The notes beneath the pieces are model-generated. The model was not told where the DNA came from and made no database searches. It saw only the letters and a list, made by a program, of their open reading frames with translations. From NCBI GenBank assembly GCA_963750075.1, contig CAVVPG010000001.1:1240001-1304000 (forward strand): 64,000 nucleotides of DNA, written 5' to 3'. Below, in pieces: positions 9,290 to 18,128 of the stretch. Position 1 is the stretch's first letter. Each line of letters begins with the position of its first letter. Position numbers and translations under genes: made by a program. Source of the stretch: Bog-473 sp963750075 (GTDB taxonomy: Bacteria; Actinomycetota; Acidimicrobiia; Acidimicrobiales; RAAP-2).

Positions 9290-9374
9290 GGAGGGATGGC
9301 AGAGCGGACGAATGCACAGCTCTTGAAAAGCTGCGAGGTGCAAGCCTCCGTGGGTTCGAATCCCACTCCCTCCG
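9290..9374 (+). tRNA. tRNA-Ser(UGA)
   Basis: An 85-base cloverleaf. The acceptor stem GGAGGGA pairs with TCCCTCC, followed by discriminator G. The anticodon stem CAGCT/AGCTG encloses loop CTTGAAA with anticodon TGA. A long variable arm typical of serine tRNAs and a T-arm GTGGG-TTCGAAT-CCCAC are present. The 3' CCA is not encoded: the sequence continues CGTAGG. A -10-like TAGCAT ends ten bases before the tRNA, inside the last codons of the VOC gene. Confidence 0.97.
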
Positions 9375-9480
9375 CGTAGGGCGAGTACATCTTCCCGTCA
9401 CGAATTCACCGTTGGATCGCCCAACCGTCACGTGACGTTCATCTCATGTTCGGCGGTGTTCGAGTGACAGTTCCGTGACC

Positions 9481-9486
9481 TAGCAT
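9481..9486 (+). promoter_or_regulatory. -10 element for a near-leaderless start
   Basis: TAGCAT lies nine bases before the GTG at 9495, and a TGACAG/TGACC stretch lies in the -35 area. The same TANNNT pattern sits at a similar distance before both tRNAs in this window. Transcription would start at or next to the GTG, giving a leaderless or near-leaderless mRNA, which is common in actinobacteria. Confidence 0.5.
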
Positions 9487-9494
9487 TTGCGCCT

Positions 9495-10232
9495 GTGGAT
9501 TGTTGGCGACATGGTTCCACGCGGATGTTCCTTGGGTTGACTGCTGCAAGCGCTGGATTGTTTTTCTCATCGGGCGCGGCGTCGGCCGCGAGTGCCGCGC
9601 CGACGATCACGGCTGCTCCGACCGGGAATCCCTCCTGGGAGACGATGGGTGGCGGCCCGACATGCAGGGGCGGTGACCACGACAGGGGTGACGGGGACGG
9701 CGGGGGTGACCAGGACGGCGGTGACCACGACGGCGGCGGTGACCACGGCGGCGGTGACCACGACGGCGGCAGCGTCTTCAGCGGACCTCAATCCGGGTCG
9801 TTGGTGAAGGTGACGTCGGCTGGACCGAACGGGAGCCTGGTGACTCCCGGGCAGACGATCAACGTCACGATCACCTGGAACCCCGAGGACTTCGGAGGAT
9901 TCCCCCCGGAGAGCACGGTGGACTGCGTGAAGATCGGCTCCAAGATCTCGCGCACACTGAGCCAGGAGCACGAGCCGGGTCCCACGGGAGGAACGGACCA
10001 CTTCAGCTACGTCGTCCCCCTCGATGGCACCGGCGGAGCTCAGATTTGTGACCGGGCGACCGCCACTGGGCCCTGGGAGAACACCGACAAGAGCGCCATC
10101 CTCTGCTACACGCTGCTGGGGGCGGAGACCCCGGAGGTGTCCGAGCCGCTGATGCTTCCCATCGCGGCCGTGCTGGTGGGCGGGGGTGGACTCTTGATCG
10201 TCCGCCGGCGACGCCGTCGGACTCCTGCCTGA
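9495..10232 (+). CDS. secreted, Gly/Asp/His-rich surface protein with C-terminal membrane tail
   Basis: 245 residues. An N-terminal signal peptide (WRHGSTR then LGLTAASAGLFFSSGAASAASA) is followed by a low-complexity stretch of GGD-HDGG units at about residues 59-93. A globular part (105-205) then has paired cysteines (VDCVKIG, AQICDRA, ILCYTLL). The C-terminus reads ETPEVSEP, a hydrophobic segment LMLPIAAVLVGGGGLLIV and six consecutive Arg. This is a cell-surface sorting or stop-transfer tail. The same kind of tail occurs in the next gene. Asp/His repeats may bind divalent metals (inference). Start is GTG with a -10 motif just upstream; an in-frame ATG at 9525 would shorten the signal peptide n-region. 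Confidence 0.75.
   Translation: MDCWRHGSTRMFLGLTAASAGLFFSSGAASAASAAPTITAAPTGNPSWETMGGGPTCRGGDHDRGDGDGGGDQDGGDHDGGGDHGGGDHDGGSVFSGPQSGSLVKVTSAGPNGSLVTPGQTINVTITWNPEDFGGFPPESTVDCVKIGSKISRTLSQEHEPGPTGGTDHFSYVVPLDGTGGAQICDRATATGPWENTDKSAILCYTLLGAETPEVSEPLMLPIAAVLVGGGGLLIVRRRRRRTPA
9672..9771 (+). repeat. in-gene tandem repeats encoding Gly-Asp-His units
   Basis: About 100 bases made of imperfect copies of GGTGACCACGACGGCGGC and shorter relatives, all in frame with the surface protein. The copies differ by three-base steps, as expected for slippage that keeps the frame. They encode the GGGDHDGG-type stretch. Confidence 0.8.
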
Positions 10233-10263
10233 GGGCCGGTCCGGACCCTCGAGGACCGGGCCC
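10233..10263 (+). terminator. probable intrinsic terminator hairpin
   Basis: Directly after the stop codon of the surface protein. The arm GGGCCGGTCC pairs with GGACCGGGCCC with one bulged base, enclosing a short loop that itself contains a small palindrome. There is no clear U-run, which is usual for high-GC actinobacterial terminators. Confidence 0.55.
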
Positions 10264-10489
10264 GTCTGACCGAAAGGCGGCAGCCGTCCCGGGCACCCCG
10301 TGACGAGTGCGGCGGTGGTGGAAACGGAAGATGAACTGTTGGTGACGCCACGCCATATCCGGGAAACACTCGTTGAACGGACGGGCCCCCTCCCTAATGA
10401 TCGTTGGAAAGGATTGTGCGGCAAACCGGCGAGTCATGAATGCGGTGCGACCCGCCCCGTCGCACACACGCGTACGGGCAGGAGATCAC

Positions 10490-11755
10490 GTGAAGAAATC
10501 CGGTGTTCGACTGGTTGACCTGAGGGCCATGGACGTCAAGGCGACCACCTTGGCGGTGGTGGGGCTTCTGCTGATCACAGCCGGTATCTGGGCCCCCCGG
10601 CCCGCGGCGGCCACGTTCAGCGGCGCGACGAACGGGAATCTCGCGTTCGCCTCCATCTGCGGCGTGGCAGGACAGGCCACCTACAGCCTCGATCCCAACG
10701 GCGCCCCTCCCCCGACGTACACCTGCCCCGGCGGGGCCGCCCCGAACTACACCCAGTCGACCGCGGGAAGCATCGATTCGATGCCCTTCTTCTCGTCCCA
10801 GGGGACGACGCTCTACTTCTCGAGCAACCGCCCGGCCAGTGGCAACAACCCCGGCGCGAACGGCAACTTCGCCATCTACCAGGTGGCGTACCCGGCGACG
10901 GTATCCGGCTCTCCGGGCAGCCAGACCGACGGAGCGACCCAGATCACCTTCCCGGCGGCGGGCGGCGGCTCGAGCAACGACTACGCACCGACCGTCTCCG
11001 CGGACGGCACCGAGATGACGTTCATCCGCTGCAATTCGGGGACGTCGTCGTGCGCCCTCTATCTCCAGAGCCCCATTGTGGGTGGCACACCCACGCTCGT
11101 CTCGACGGCGGTGGCGCTCCTCCAACCCAACTCGGTGAGCGGCGAGGCCAGCCGGCCGATGATCGATCCCAACGACAAGACGCAAGCGATTTACGTGGGC
11201 ACGGACAACCACATCCATCTCGTGAGCCTGACATCGCCCCCCGGCTTCACCGAGCGCGACCTGTCGAACGAGTCGGGCATCACTTCCGGCAAGGTTGACG
11301 AGTACCCGGATTGGAGCCCGGATGGCAATCGGATCATCTTCGACCGGTCCCACTCCGTGTACGTCCTCAACCCCACGGTGGGACCTGCGACGGTCTGCGC
11401 TCTCTGGAGTTCTGACCCCGGAACGGAGATCGAGCCGATCTTCGCCCCGACCGATACCTCTTCCTCGTCCTGCAACCCGACCGGGAACCTCTATGTGTGG
11501 ACCAAGCTCGGTGGTGGGAGCAACCTCATCGTGGACACCGGTCACGCGGTCGGCAGCCCGGACACGCTCGTCGACCTGACCAACAACAGGACCAACAACA
11601 GCCAGACGGCGTGGCAACCCGTCCCGCTGGGCGCGCAGACCCCGGAGGTCCCCATGACGCTGCTCCTTCCCGGCGCAGGGGTCGTCCTCCTCGCCGGCGC
11701 GGTGCTGCTCGAGCGGCAGCGCAGGCGCAAGCAGGAGAAGGCTGCCATCGTCTGA
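10490..11755 (+). CDS. secreted TolB-like beta-propeller protein with C-terminal anchoring tail
   Basis: 421 residues. A signal peptide (TLAVVGLLLITAGIWAPRPAAA) is followed by PD40/TolB-type blades, recognisable as PFFSSQGTTLYFSSNR, APTVSADGTEMTFIRC and YPDWSPDGNRIIFDRS. The tail is AQTPEVP, hydrophobic LLLPGAGVVLLAGAVLL, then ERQRRRKQE. The protein is probably held on the outer face of the membrane or wall; no catalytic motif is seen, so a binding or scaffold role is likely. The GTG at 10490 has GGAG five bases upstream and is preferred to an ATG 117 bases earlier. It follows the other tail-bearing surface protein after a terminator and about 225 bp of non-coding sequence. Confidence 0.8.
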   Translation: MKKSGVRLVDLRAMDVKATTLAVVGLLLITAGIWAPRPAAATFSGATNGNLAFASICGVAGQATYSLDPNGAPPPTYTCPGGAAPNYTQSTAGSIDSMPFFSSQGTTLYFSSNRPASGNNPGANGNFAIYQVAYPATVSGSPGSQTDGATQITFPAAGGGSSNDYAPTVSADGTEMTFIRCNSGTSSCALYLQSPIVGGTPTLVSTAVALLQPNSVSGEASRPMIDPNDKTQAIYVGTDNHIHLVSLTSPPGFTERDLSNESGITSGKVDEYPDWSPDGNRIIFDRSHSVYVLNPTVGPATVCALWSSDPGTEIEPIFAPTDTSSSSCNPTGNLYVWTKLGGGSNLIVDTGHAVGSPDTLVDLTNNRTNNSQTAWQPVPLGAQTPEVPMTLLLPGAGVVLLAGAVLLERQRRRKQEKAAIV

Positions 11756-11980
11756 ACTGACGGCGGCCGTGACGACCGGCGTCGGGGATCGAGTGCCGCG
11801 CTGACCTGGAGAACCACGTGCGCAGCGAGCCATCGCGATGCTGGGATCGCGCACCTCAGGTGCTCTTGCGGCAGTGACCCGATGAGCGGCTCAGGGCGGA
11901 GGGGGTAGCCTCCATCGTCCCGAGAGGTCGGTGCCGGATCGTCTGCGCCGCGCGGGTGACGACGCAAAGGGGGACCGCGC

Positions 11981-13045
11981 GTGGCAGACATGAGAGCGTT
12001 GCAGGTGACCCGTCACGGCCAGCCGGGGGACGTCCTGGCGGTGCAGACCGTCGAGCGCCCCGAGCCCGGTCCGAACGAGGTACGGGTGAAGGTGGGTGCA
12101 GCCTCGCTCAACTTCAACGACATCGACCGCTGCCGGGGGAACCTGGTCTCGGTGCCCACCCCGCCGCCGTTCACCCTCGGCATGGACGTCTGCGGCGTGG
12201 TCGACCGCGCCGGTGAGGGCGCCGAGGAATGGCTCGGCCGGCGCGTCGTCGCCATCACCCAGAACGCGCTCGGCGGCATCGCCGAGTACGCCATTGCGCC
12301 GGTCATCTCGGTCTTCGAGGCCCCCGCCGGCTTCGACGACGCCGAGGCCACGGCGTTCCTGCTGACGTTCCAGACGTCCCATCTGGCCCTGTTCACCCGG
12401 GGACGGCTCCAGGCCGGCGAGACCCTGGTCGTCCACTCTGCGGCCAGCGGGCTCGGCACGGCCGGCATCCAGTTGGGCAAGGCCGCAGGTGCCCGGGTCA
12501 TCGCCGTGGCCGGCGGGCCCGAGAAGGGGGCCCTGTGCACCTCCCTGGGTGCCGACCTGGTGATCGACCACACCGTCGAGGACTTCGTCGAGGCCGTCCT
12601 GGTCGCCACCGGCGATGCCGGTGCTGACGTGGTCTACGACCTGGCCGGCGGCGACTTCGTCGAGCGCTCGTGGCGCTGCACCGCGCGCGGCGGGCGCTAC
12701 CTGGCCGTCGGTTTCGCCGACGACGACGCCAACGGCATGACGGGCAGGCCGCTGCGCATGGCCTGCATCGGGAACATCGACATCGTGGCCGTGATGGTGG
12801 CCTGGGCCGACGCGGTCGACCCCGGCATGCGGCGCTTCGGCTTCAACCCGTTCGGGCGGGACGTCGCCGACGAGATCCACGCCGACCTCCTGCGGCTGGC
12901 GGCCGCCGGGACGATCCGGCCCGTGATCGGGCGGCGGGTCACGATGGAGGAGGCCGGCCGGGCGCTCGACGAGCACGAGGCGCGCCGGTCGATCGGCCGC
13001 ACGGTGGTCGAGATCGGGGACGGCGGCGCCGCCGCGGCCGCGTGA
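11981..13045 (+). CDS. MDR-family zinc-independent alcohol dehydrogenase / quinone oxidoreductase
   Basis: 354 residues of the medium-chain dehydrogenase/reductase superfamily, NADPH:quinone oxidoreductase branch. The GroES-like N-terminal domain has GPNEVRVKVGAASLNFNDID and lacks the catalytic-zinc Cys/His set of true alcohol dehydrogenases. The Rossmann domain shows HSAASGLGTAGIQLGKAAGARVIAV, the AxxGxGxxG-type NADP(H) site. The substrate is unknown. The GTG start follows an AAAGGGGGA ribosome site by seven bases. Its stop overlaps the sulfotransferase start (GTGA), so the two form an operon. The neighbouring importer and the sulfotransferase suggest metabolism of an imported or modified small molecule, but this is inference. 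Confidence 0.88.
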   Translation: MADMRALQVTRHGQPGDVLAVQTVERPEPGPNEVRVKVGAASLNFNDIDRCRGNLVSVPTPPPFTLGMDVCGVVDRAGEGAEEWLGRRVVAITQNALGGIAEYAIAPVISVFEAPAGFDDAEATAFLLTFQTSHLALFTRGRLQAGETLVVHSAASGLGTAGIQLGKAAGARVIAVAGGPEKGALCTSLGADLVIDHTVEDFVEAVLVATGDAGADVVYDLAGGDFVERSWRCTARGGRYLAVGFADDDANGMTGRPLRMACIGNIDIVAVMVAWADAVDPGMRRFGFNPFGRDVADEIHADLLRLAAAGTIRPVIGRRVTMEEAGRALDEHEARRSIGRTVVEIGDGGAAAAA

Positions 13046-14304
13046 GCGACATCGAGTACACGTGGCGTGACGCGGAGTTGCGCAGCCGGCCCCTGCTCGC
13101 CCTCAACTGGGCCGGGGCGCGACTGGGTCGGCTCGGACGCGCCCTGCCCTCGCTGACACCGGCTGCGGTGACGGCCTCGGCAGCCAAGGCAGCCGGGTCG
13201 GACGACTTCGGGAGTGACTCCTACCGCGAGCCGCTCGGGGTGTTCCTCCGCTCCTGCGAGGAAGAGGCGGAGCTGACCACGTTCGGGCGCATCCTGATCT
13301 CCAAGATGCTGGCAGGCGCACTGGCGAACCGCATCGAGCTCCAGCGCTGGTCCCACGAGCACCCGGAGGTGCACGCCGAGCGGATCGAGAGCCCTTGGAT
13401 CATCGTCGGGTTGCCGCGCACCGGCACCAGCGTGCTGTCCAACCTGCTCGGCCTCGACCCGGTGGCCCGACCCCTCCTCCAGTGGGAGGCGGCCCATCCC
13501 ATCCCACCTGCCACGCTCGAGGAGGCCGCGGAGGACCCCCGCATCGCCAAGACCGCCAAGGACCTCGACGGGTTGCTGAAGCTGAACCCGCCTCTCAAGG
13601 CCATGCACCCCTTCGGGGCCACCCTGGCCGAGGAGTGCGTCGCCCTCTTCATGTACGACGTGCGCAGCCTCGCCCTCGAGACCCAGGCCCATGTGCCCTC
13701 CTATGGCCGCTGGCTGGAGGGGGCGGACATGACGCCGGCCTACGCCCAGCACCGTCTGACCCTCCAGACCCTGCAGTCCCGGCAGCCGACGCAGCGCTGG
13801 ATCCTCAAGACGCCAAACCATCTGTGGCACCTCGACGCCATGCTCGCCGCCTACCCGGACGCCAGGGTCATCTGGACCCACCGCGACCCGGGTCCGGTCG
13901 TCACCTCGCTGGCCAGCCTGGTCAACGCCGGCCAGCGCCTGCTGACCAGCCGGGGCGACCCCCGGCCGACCGCAGAGGAGTGGAAGGGCAAGTGCGCGTT
14001 CGCGCTGCGCTCGGCCATGGCCTTCGACGAGAAGGCCGAAGAGGGATGGTGCCAGCACCTCCACTACGACGCCCTGATGGCCGACCCGGTCGAGGCCGTC
14101 GGCGCGCTCTACCGCAGCTTCGGCGAGGAGGTGGGGCCGCTGCACACCAGACGCATGCGCGCCTTCCTCGAGCAGCGGCCGCCCGACGTCTTCGGCCGCC
14201 ATCGCTACGACCCGGCCGACTTCGGGTGGACCTACGCCGGCCTCGACGCCGAGTTCAGCGACTACATCGGGCGGTACCGGATTCAGATCGCGGGCGCCCG
14301 GTAG
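13042..14304 (+). CDS. PAPS-dependent sulfotransferase family protein
   Basis: 420 residues. The 5'-phosphosulfate loop GLPRTGTS is at about 123-130, and the 3'-phosphate motif is in ARVIWTHRDPGPVVTSLASL with the conserved Arg and Ser. Family members transfer sulfate from PAPS to hydroxyl or amino groups; actinobacterial relatives often act on glycolipids or steroids and are frequently annotated only as sulfotransferase family protein. It is coupled to the MDR oxidoreductase by a GTGA overlap. The first 110 residues form a helical extension typical of this branch. The acceptor cannot be predicted. Confidence 0.88.
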   Translation: MSDIEYTWRDAELRSRPLLALNWAGARLGRLGRALPSLTPAAVTASAAKAAGSDDFGSDSYREPLGVFLRSCEEEAELTTFGRILISKMLAGALANRIELQRWSHEHPEVHAERIESPWIIVGLPRTGTSVLSNLLGLDPVARPLLQWEAAHPIPPATLEEAAEDPRIAKTAKDLDGLLKLNPPLKAMHPFGATLAEECVALFMYDVRSLALETQAHVPSYGRWLEGADMTPAYAQHRLTLQTLQSRQPTQRWILKTPNHLWHLDAMLAAYPDARVIWTHRDPGPVVTSLASLVNAGQRLLTSRGDPRPTAEEWKGKCAFALRSAMAFDEKAEEGWCQHLHYDALMADPVEAVGALYRSFGEEVGPLHTRRMRAFLEQRPPDVFGRHRYDPADFGWTYAGLDAEFSDYIGRYRIQIAGAR

Positions 14305-14353
14305 GGCCCCCCGGAGCCCGCAGCCAAGCTCTCCGGCGCTCCCGTTGCCCGAT

Positions 14354-14373
14354 TTCTCAGCCACCGCTGAGAA
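14354..14373. repeat. perfect inverted repeat upstream of the liv operon
   Basis: TTCTCAGC and GCTGAGAA, separated by CACC. It lies 50 bp after the sulfotransferase stop and 115 bp before the binding-protein gene. It could be a terminator for the upstream operon or an operator for the liv promoter; a TAGTGT -10-like element follows at 14392. The lack of a T-run makes the operator reading possible. Confidence 0.45.
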
Positions 14374-14487
14374 TTGCGAGCGCCGGGTTGGTAGTGTGCC
14401 CCGGCAAACAGGAACCTGTTCCAAGTTTCGAAGGGGTGTCCGGGGCTGGGACGCTGAGGTCCGGCTCCGTAGACAGGGGGTGTCGTC

Positions 14488-15867
14488 ATGAAGAGGATCA
14501 CCGGGATTCGATCGCTGGGGGTCGTGCTGCTGTTCGCGACCACCCTCACGGCGACGGGGGTGGTGGTCGCCCCGTCGGTGGCCGCTGCGTCCTCGTCGGC
14601 GACGTTCGGCACGCTCGCCTCGCCCTGCGGCAAGGGCCACGCCACCGGAGCCACCGACCAGGGGGTCACCAACTCCACGATCAACATCGCCTACGGCGAC
14701 GACCGGGGCTTTTCCGGTCTGCCCGGCCTCGACCAGGAGATGGGTGACGCGGTCAAGGCCATGATCGCCTGGTGCAACGCCCAGGGTGGCATCAACGGGC
14801 GCAAGCTCGTCGGTGACTACTACGACGCCGCCGTCACCAACGTCGGCAGCGTGATGACGCAGGCCTGCAAGACCGACTTCATGCTGGTCGGGGAGGGCTT
14901 CGCCCTCGACGGGGTGGCAGAGGGGACCCGCCTCGGCTGCAACCTCGCGGCCGTCCCCGGCTTCACGGTCTCCCCCGTCGTCGCCAACGCCTACGAGATG
15001 TACCAGGCATCCCCGAACCCCGCGAACGCCAGCCCGGTGTCATCGGCCTACGAGATCAAGAAGCTCTTCGGCTCCAAGACCCAACATGCCGGCGAGTACA
15101 ACTCCACCCTCTCCACCCAGCAGGCGTCCATGGCCAAGGCCGTGCAGGCCTACACGGAGTCCGGGTGGAAGTTCGTCAACTGCCCGTTCCAGGTCAACTA
15201 CAACGGCGAGGCCAACTACACGCCCTTCGTGCAGAAGCTCCAGGGCTGCGGGGCCCAGATCGTCTACAACGACTCCACCCCGGGGCCGACGCTCTACGGC
15301 GCGTTCGAGGCAGAGAACCAGATCGGCTACGACCCGATCTGGGTCGAGGACTCCGGCGCCTACACGCAGGCGATGGCCAACTGGAACACGGCGGGCCTCG
15401 CCAACAACATGTACGTCCGCATCTCCTACGAGCCACTCGAGGCGGCCAAGGTCGTTCCTGCCGTCTCCCAGTACCTCTCGATCGTCAAGAAGTACGGCGG
15501 CCTCACCTCGCAGCTCGGGGAGCAGGCCACCTCGTCGTTCCTGCTCTGGGCCACCCAGGCCAAGGCGTGTGGCTCGACCCTCACCCGTCAGTGCATGATC
15601 AACCATCTCTCCAAGGTGACGAACTGGACGGGCGGCGGGCTCAATGCGTCGGGGAACCCGGCCAAGAACATCCCGCCGAACTGTGGGATCCTGATGAAGT
15701 TGGACAACACCAAGTGGGTCCAGGCCTATCCGAAGAAGCTCGGGGCGTTCGACTGCTCGTCGAAGTACGTCGCCGCGAACTCGGGGTCCGTCGTCGGCAC
15801 CACCCTCAACGCCCAGGGCTACGCGACCCAGTACGCGACCTCGTCGGTGATCAAACCACAGGGGTGA
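14488..15867 (+). CDS. branched-chain amino acid-type ABC transporter substrate-binding protein
   Basis: 459 residues, periplasmic-binding-fold type I (LivJ/LivK class). A signal peptide (RSLGVVLLFATTLTATGVVVAPSVAAAS) is followed by INIAYGDDRGFSGLPGLDQEM, then AMIAWCNAQGGINGRKLVGDYYDA, the standard Leu/Ile/Val-binding start. The family binds amino acids, amides or aromatic acids; the ligand here is unknown. Cys pairs (about residues 46, 93, 123, 150 and later) suggest disulfides in the exported protein. No lipobox Cys follows the signal, so it is not an obvious lipoprotein. It is the first gene of the liv operon, with 47 bp to the permease. Confidence 0.9.
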   Translation: MKRITGIRSLGVVLLFATTLTATGVVVAPSVAAASSSATFGTLASPCGKGHATGATDQGVTNSTINIAYGDDRGFSGLPGLDQEMGDAVKAMIAWCNAQGGINGRKLVGDYYDAAVTNVGSVMTQACKTDFMLVGEGFALDGVAEGTRLGCNLAAVPGFTVSPVVANAYEMYQASPNPANASPVSSAYEIKKLFGSKTQHAGEYNSTLSTQQASMAKAVQAYTESGWKFVNCPFQVNYNGEANYTPFVQKLQGCGAQIVYNDSTPGPTLYGAFEAENQIGYDPIWVEDSGAYTQAMANWNTAGLANNMYVRISYEPLEAAKVVPAVSQYLSIVKKYGGLTSQLGEQATSSFLLWATQAKACGSTLTRQCMINHLSKVTNWTGGGLNASGNPAKNIPPNCGILMKLDNTKWVQAYPKKLGAFDCSSKYVAANSGSVVGTTLNAQGYATQYATSSVIKPQG

Positions 15868-15914
15868 GCGACCGGCACCCCGGCTCGTCCGCCTGAGCGA
15901 CGGGAGCTCCGGCC

Positions 15915-18128
15915 ATGCACCTGTTCCTGACCTACACCATCCTCGGTCTGGTGACCGGGGCCGTCTACGGGATCGCCGCCTCGGGACTCGTCCTCACCTA
16001 CACGACCTCGGGCATCTTCAATTTCGCTCAGGGCGCCATGGCCATGCTGTCGGCGTTCACCTACTGGCAGTTCCGCTACGGCTGGAACTGGCCGGCGCCG
16101 CTGGCCCTGTTCGCCGTCATCGTCGTGCTGGCGCCGCTACTGGGAGCGGTCATCTACCTCGGCATCATGCGGGGACTCCGGGAGACGGCGGACGTGACCA
16201 AGATCGTGGTCACCATCGGCATCATGCTCGGACTGATCGCGCTGGCACAGTGGATCTGGAACCCGGGCGTGCCGCGCACCGACGACCTCTTCTTCGGGGA
16301 GGCGGCGAAATTCCAGGTGCTCGGGGTCTACGTCACCGACCACGAGGCCATCGCCCTCGGCTGCGGAGTGCTGATCGCCGTGGGGATCCGCCTGCTCTTC
16401 ACGAGCACCCGCACCGGTGTCGCCATGCGGGCGGTGGTCGACAACCCGGCGCTCCTGCAGCTCAACGGTGGGCGGCCCCGGCGACTGGCGGCGTTCTCGT
16501 GGGCTCTCGGGGGGGCACTGGCCGCCCTGGCCGGCATCCTGATCACGCCCATCAGCGGCGGGACCCTCGACGTCCACGTGTTGACGCTGCTCGTGCTCGA
16601 CTCGATCGCCGCTGCCATGTTCGGGCGACTGCGGAGCATCTGGCGCACCTTCGGCGGTGCCCTCGTCCTCGGCCTGGCGGGCACGTACGTACTCGGCTAC
16701 TTCCCGTCCTCGTGGTCCTGGGCATCTGACTTCCGCATCGCCCTGCCCATGATCGTGCTCTTCGTGGTCCTGTTGGTCTTGCCGCAGGACCGGCTGCGGG
16801 GTGCCACGCTGTTGCGCACGAGGGAGCGCTTCGAGGTCCCCACCCTCCGGTCGGCCGTGACCTGGGGAGCGATCCTCGTGCTGGTGGTGCTGGCCCTCGA
16901 GCAGATCATGGGCACCAACGACATGTCGGCGCTCACCATCGGCATCACCTACGCCATCATCGCCCTGTCCCTGACGCTGTTGACCGGCTACGCAGGAGAG
17001 ATCAACCTGGCCCCGGTCTCCTTCGGAGCCATCGCCACCATCATCGTGTTCCACCTCGGTCTCTCGGGCACGGGACTGAGCCAACGGATCACGCCGTGGG
17101 GGCTGCTCCTCGGCGTGGTGGTGACCGCGCTCGTCGGCGGCCTCATCGCGCTGCCGGCTCTCCGCCTGCGCGGCCTCTACCTGGCCCTGGCCACCCTCGC
17201 CTTCGGCGTCTTCGTCTCCGACATGATCATCGCCGACATCGCGCCGCACGTCCTCCCCATCTTCCACCTGCAATTCTCGATCTTCCCCAACGGCACCCTC
17301 CAGATCCCCCCGCTGAAGCTCGGGCCGATCGACCTCAGCTCGACGAAGACGTTCCTCACCACCTCGGTCTGCATCTTCGTCCTCCTGGGTGTCGGGTTGA
17401 TCGCTTTGCGCCGCAGCAGCTACGGGCGGCGTCTCACCGCCATGAAGGACAGCCCTGCCGCCGCGGCCACGCTCGGGCAGAACCTGGTCAAGCTCAAGCT
17501 GTCCGTCTTCATGCTCTCGGCGGCCATCGCCGGTGTGGGCGGTGTGCTGCTCTCCTCTGCCACCGGCAGCGTGAACGACACGACGTTCATCATCTTCGTC
17601 AGCCTGGCCCTCGTGATGTTGACGGTCGTCGGCGGCATCGGCAGCGTCGCCGGCGCGCTCATGGGCGGGATCCTGGCCGGGACCGCGTTCATGGCCCTGA
17701 CCTCGACCTTCCAGAACCTGAGCACCGACGCCGGCGGGGGGGGCTTCTGGAGCGTGATGGGCAACCTGTCCCTGGTGGCCCCGGCGCTCATCGGGATCAG
17801 CCTGGGACGCAACCCGAGCGGGGCGGTGCCCCAGATCGTGGCGAGTTACCGCCCCCTGTGGCGGGTGAAGGGCGTGTTGGCCCTCGGGGTGGCGGCCGAG
17901 GTCGTGGCCTACCTGCTCGTGCTGACGAAGGTCATGGGCAACTGGTGGTTCGTGCTGGCGACTGCGGTCATCGCGCTCGTGACACCGGGGATCGCCAGGT
18001 TGGTGCGCCCCGCGGCCTTCGGCGCCAGCCTCGTTGCGGCGCCCGAGGCTCGCGGCCGGCCGGCCGCCGTGCCGGCGGGGGTTAGCGGCGTGGCCGCGGT
18101 GGAGGGGGTGGCCGATGCCCGTCCTTGA
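15915..18128 (+). CDS. fused branched-chain amino acid ABC permease (LivH-LivM)
   Basis: 737 residues containing both permease subunits in one chain. Residues about 1-300 match LivH (ILGLVTGAVYGIAASGLVLTYTTSGIFNFAQGAMAML), and about 330-650 match LivM (ALTIGITYAIIALSLTLLTGYAGEINLAPVSFGAIA, later VVGGIGSVAGALMGGILAG). About 16-18 membrane segments are expected. The extra C-terminal 90 residues add two hydrophobic helices and an Ala/Val-rich tail. In many bacteria the two are separate genes; fusion is common in Acidimicrobiia-like and other actinobacterial operons. Overlaps the LivG gene by 14 bases. Confidence 0.93.
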   Translation: MHLFLTYTILGLVTGAVYGIAASGLVLTYTTSGIFNFAQGAMAMLSAFTYWQFRYGWNWPAPLALFAVIVVLAPLLGAVIYLGIMRGLRETADVTKIVVTIGIMLGLIALAQWIWNPGVPRTDDLFFGEAAKFQVLGVYVTDHEAIALGCGVLIAVGIRLLFTSTRTGVAMRAVVDNPALLQLNGGRPRRLAAFSWALGGALAALAGILITPISGGTLDVHVLTLLVLDSIAAAMFGRLRSIWRTFGGALVLGLAGTYVLGYFPSSWSWASDFRIALPMIVLFVVLLVLPQDRLRGATLLRTRERFEVPTLRSAVTWGAILVLVVLALEQIMGTNDMSALTIGITYAIIALSLTLLTGYAGEINLAPVSFGAIATIIVFHLGLSGTGLSQRITPWGLLLGVVVTALVGGLIALPALRLRGLYLALATLAFGVFVSDMIIADIAPHVLPIFHLQFSIFPNGTLQIPPLKLGPIDLSSTKTFLTTSVCIFVLLGVGLIALRRSSYGRRLTAMKDSPAAAATLGQNLVKLKLSVFMLSAAIAGVGGVLLSSATGSVNDTTFIIFVSLALVMLTVVGGIGSVAGALMGGILAGTAFMALTSTFQNLSTDAGGGGFWSVMGNLSLVAPALIGISLGRNPSGAVPQIVASYRPLWRVKGVLALGVAAEVVAYLLVLTKVMGNWWFVLATAVIALVTPGIARLVRPAAFGASLVAAPEARGRPAAVPAGVSGVAAVEGVADARP

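Noticed and set aside
10373..10489. 39-residue N-terminal extension of the TolB-like protein
   Set aside because: No ribosome site at the ATG, and the extension would bury the signal peptide. GTG 10490 has GGAG at the right distance.
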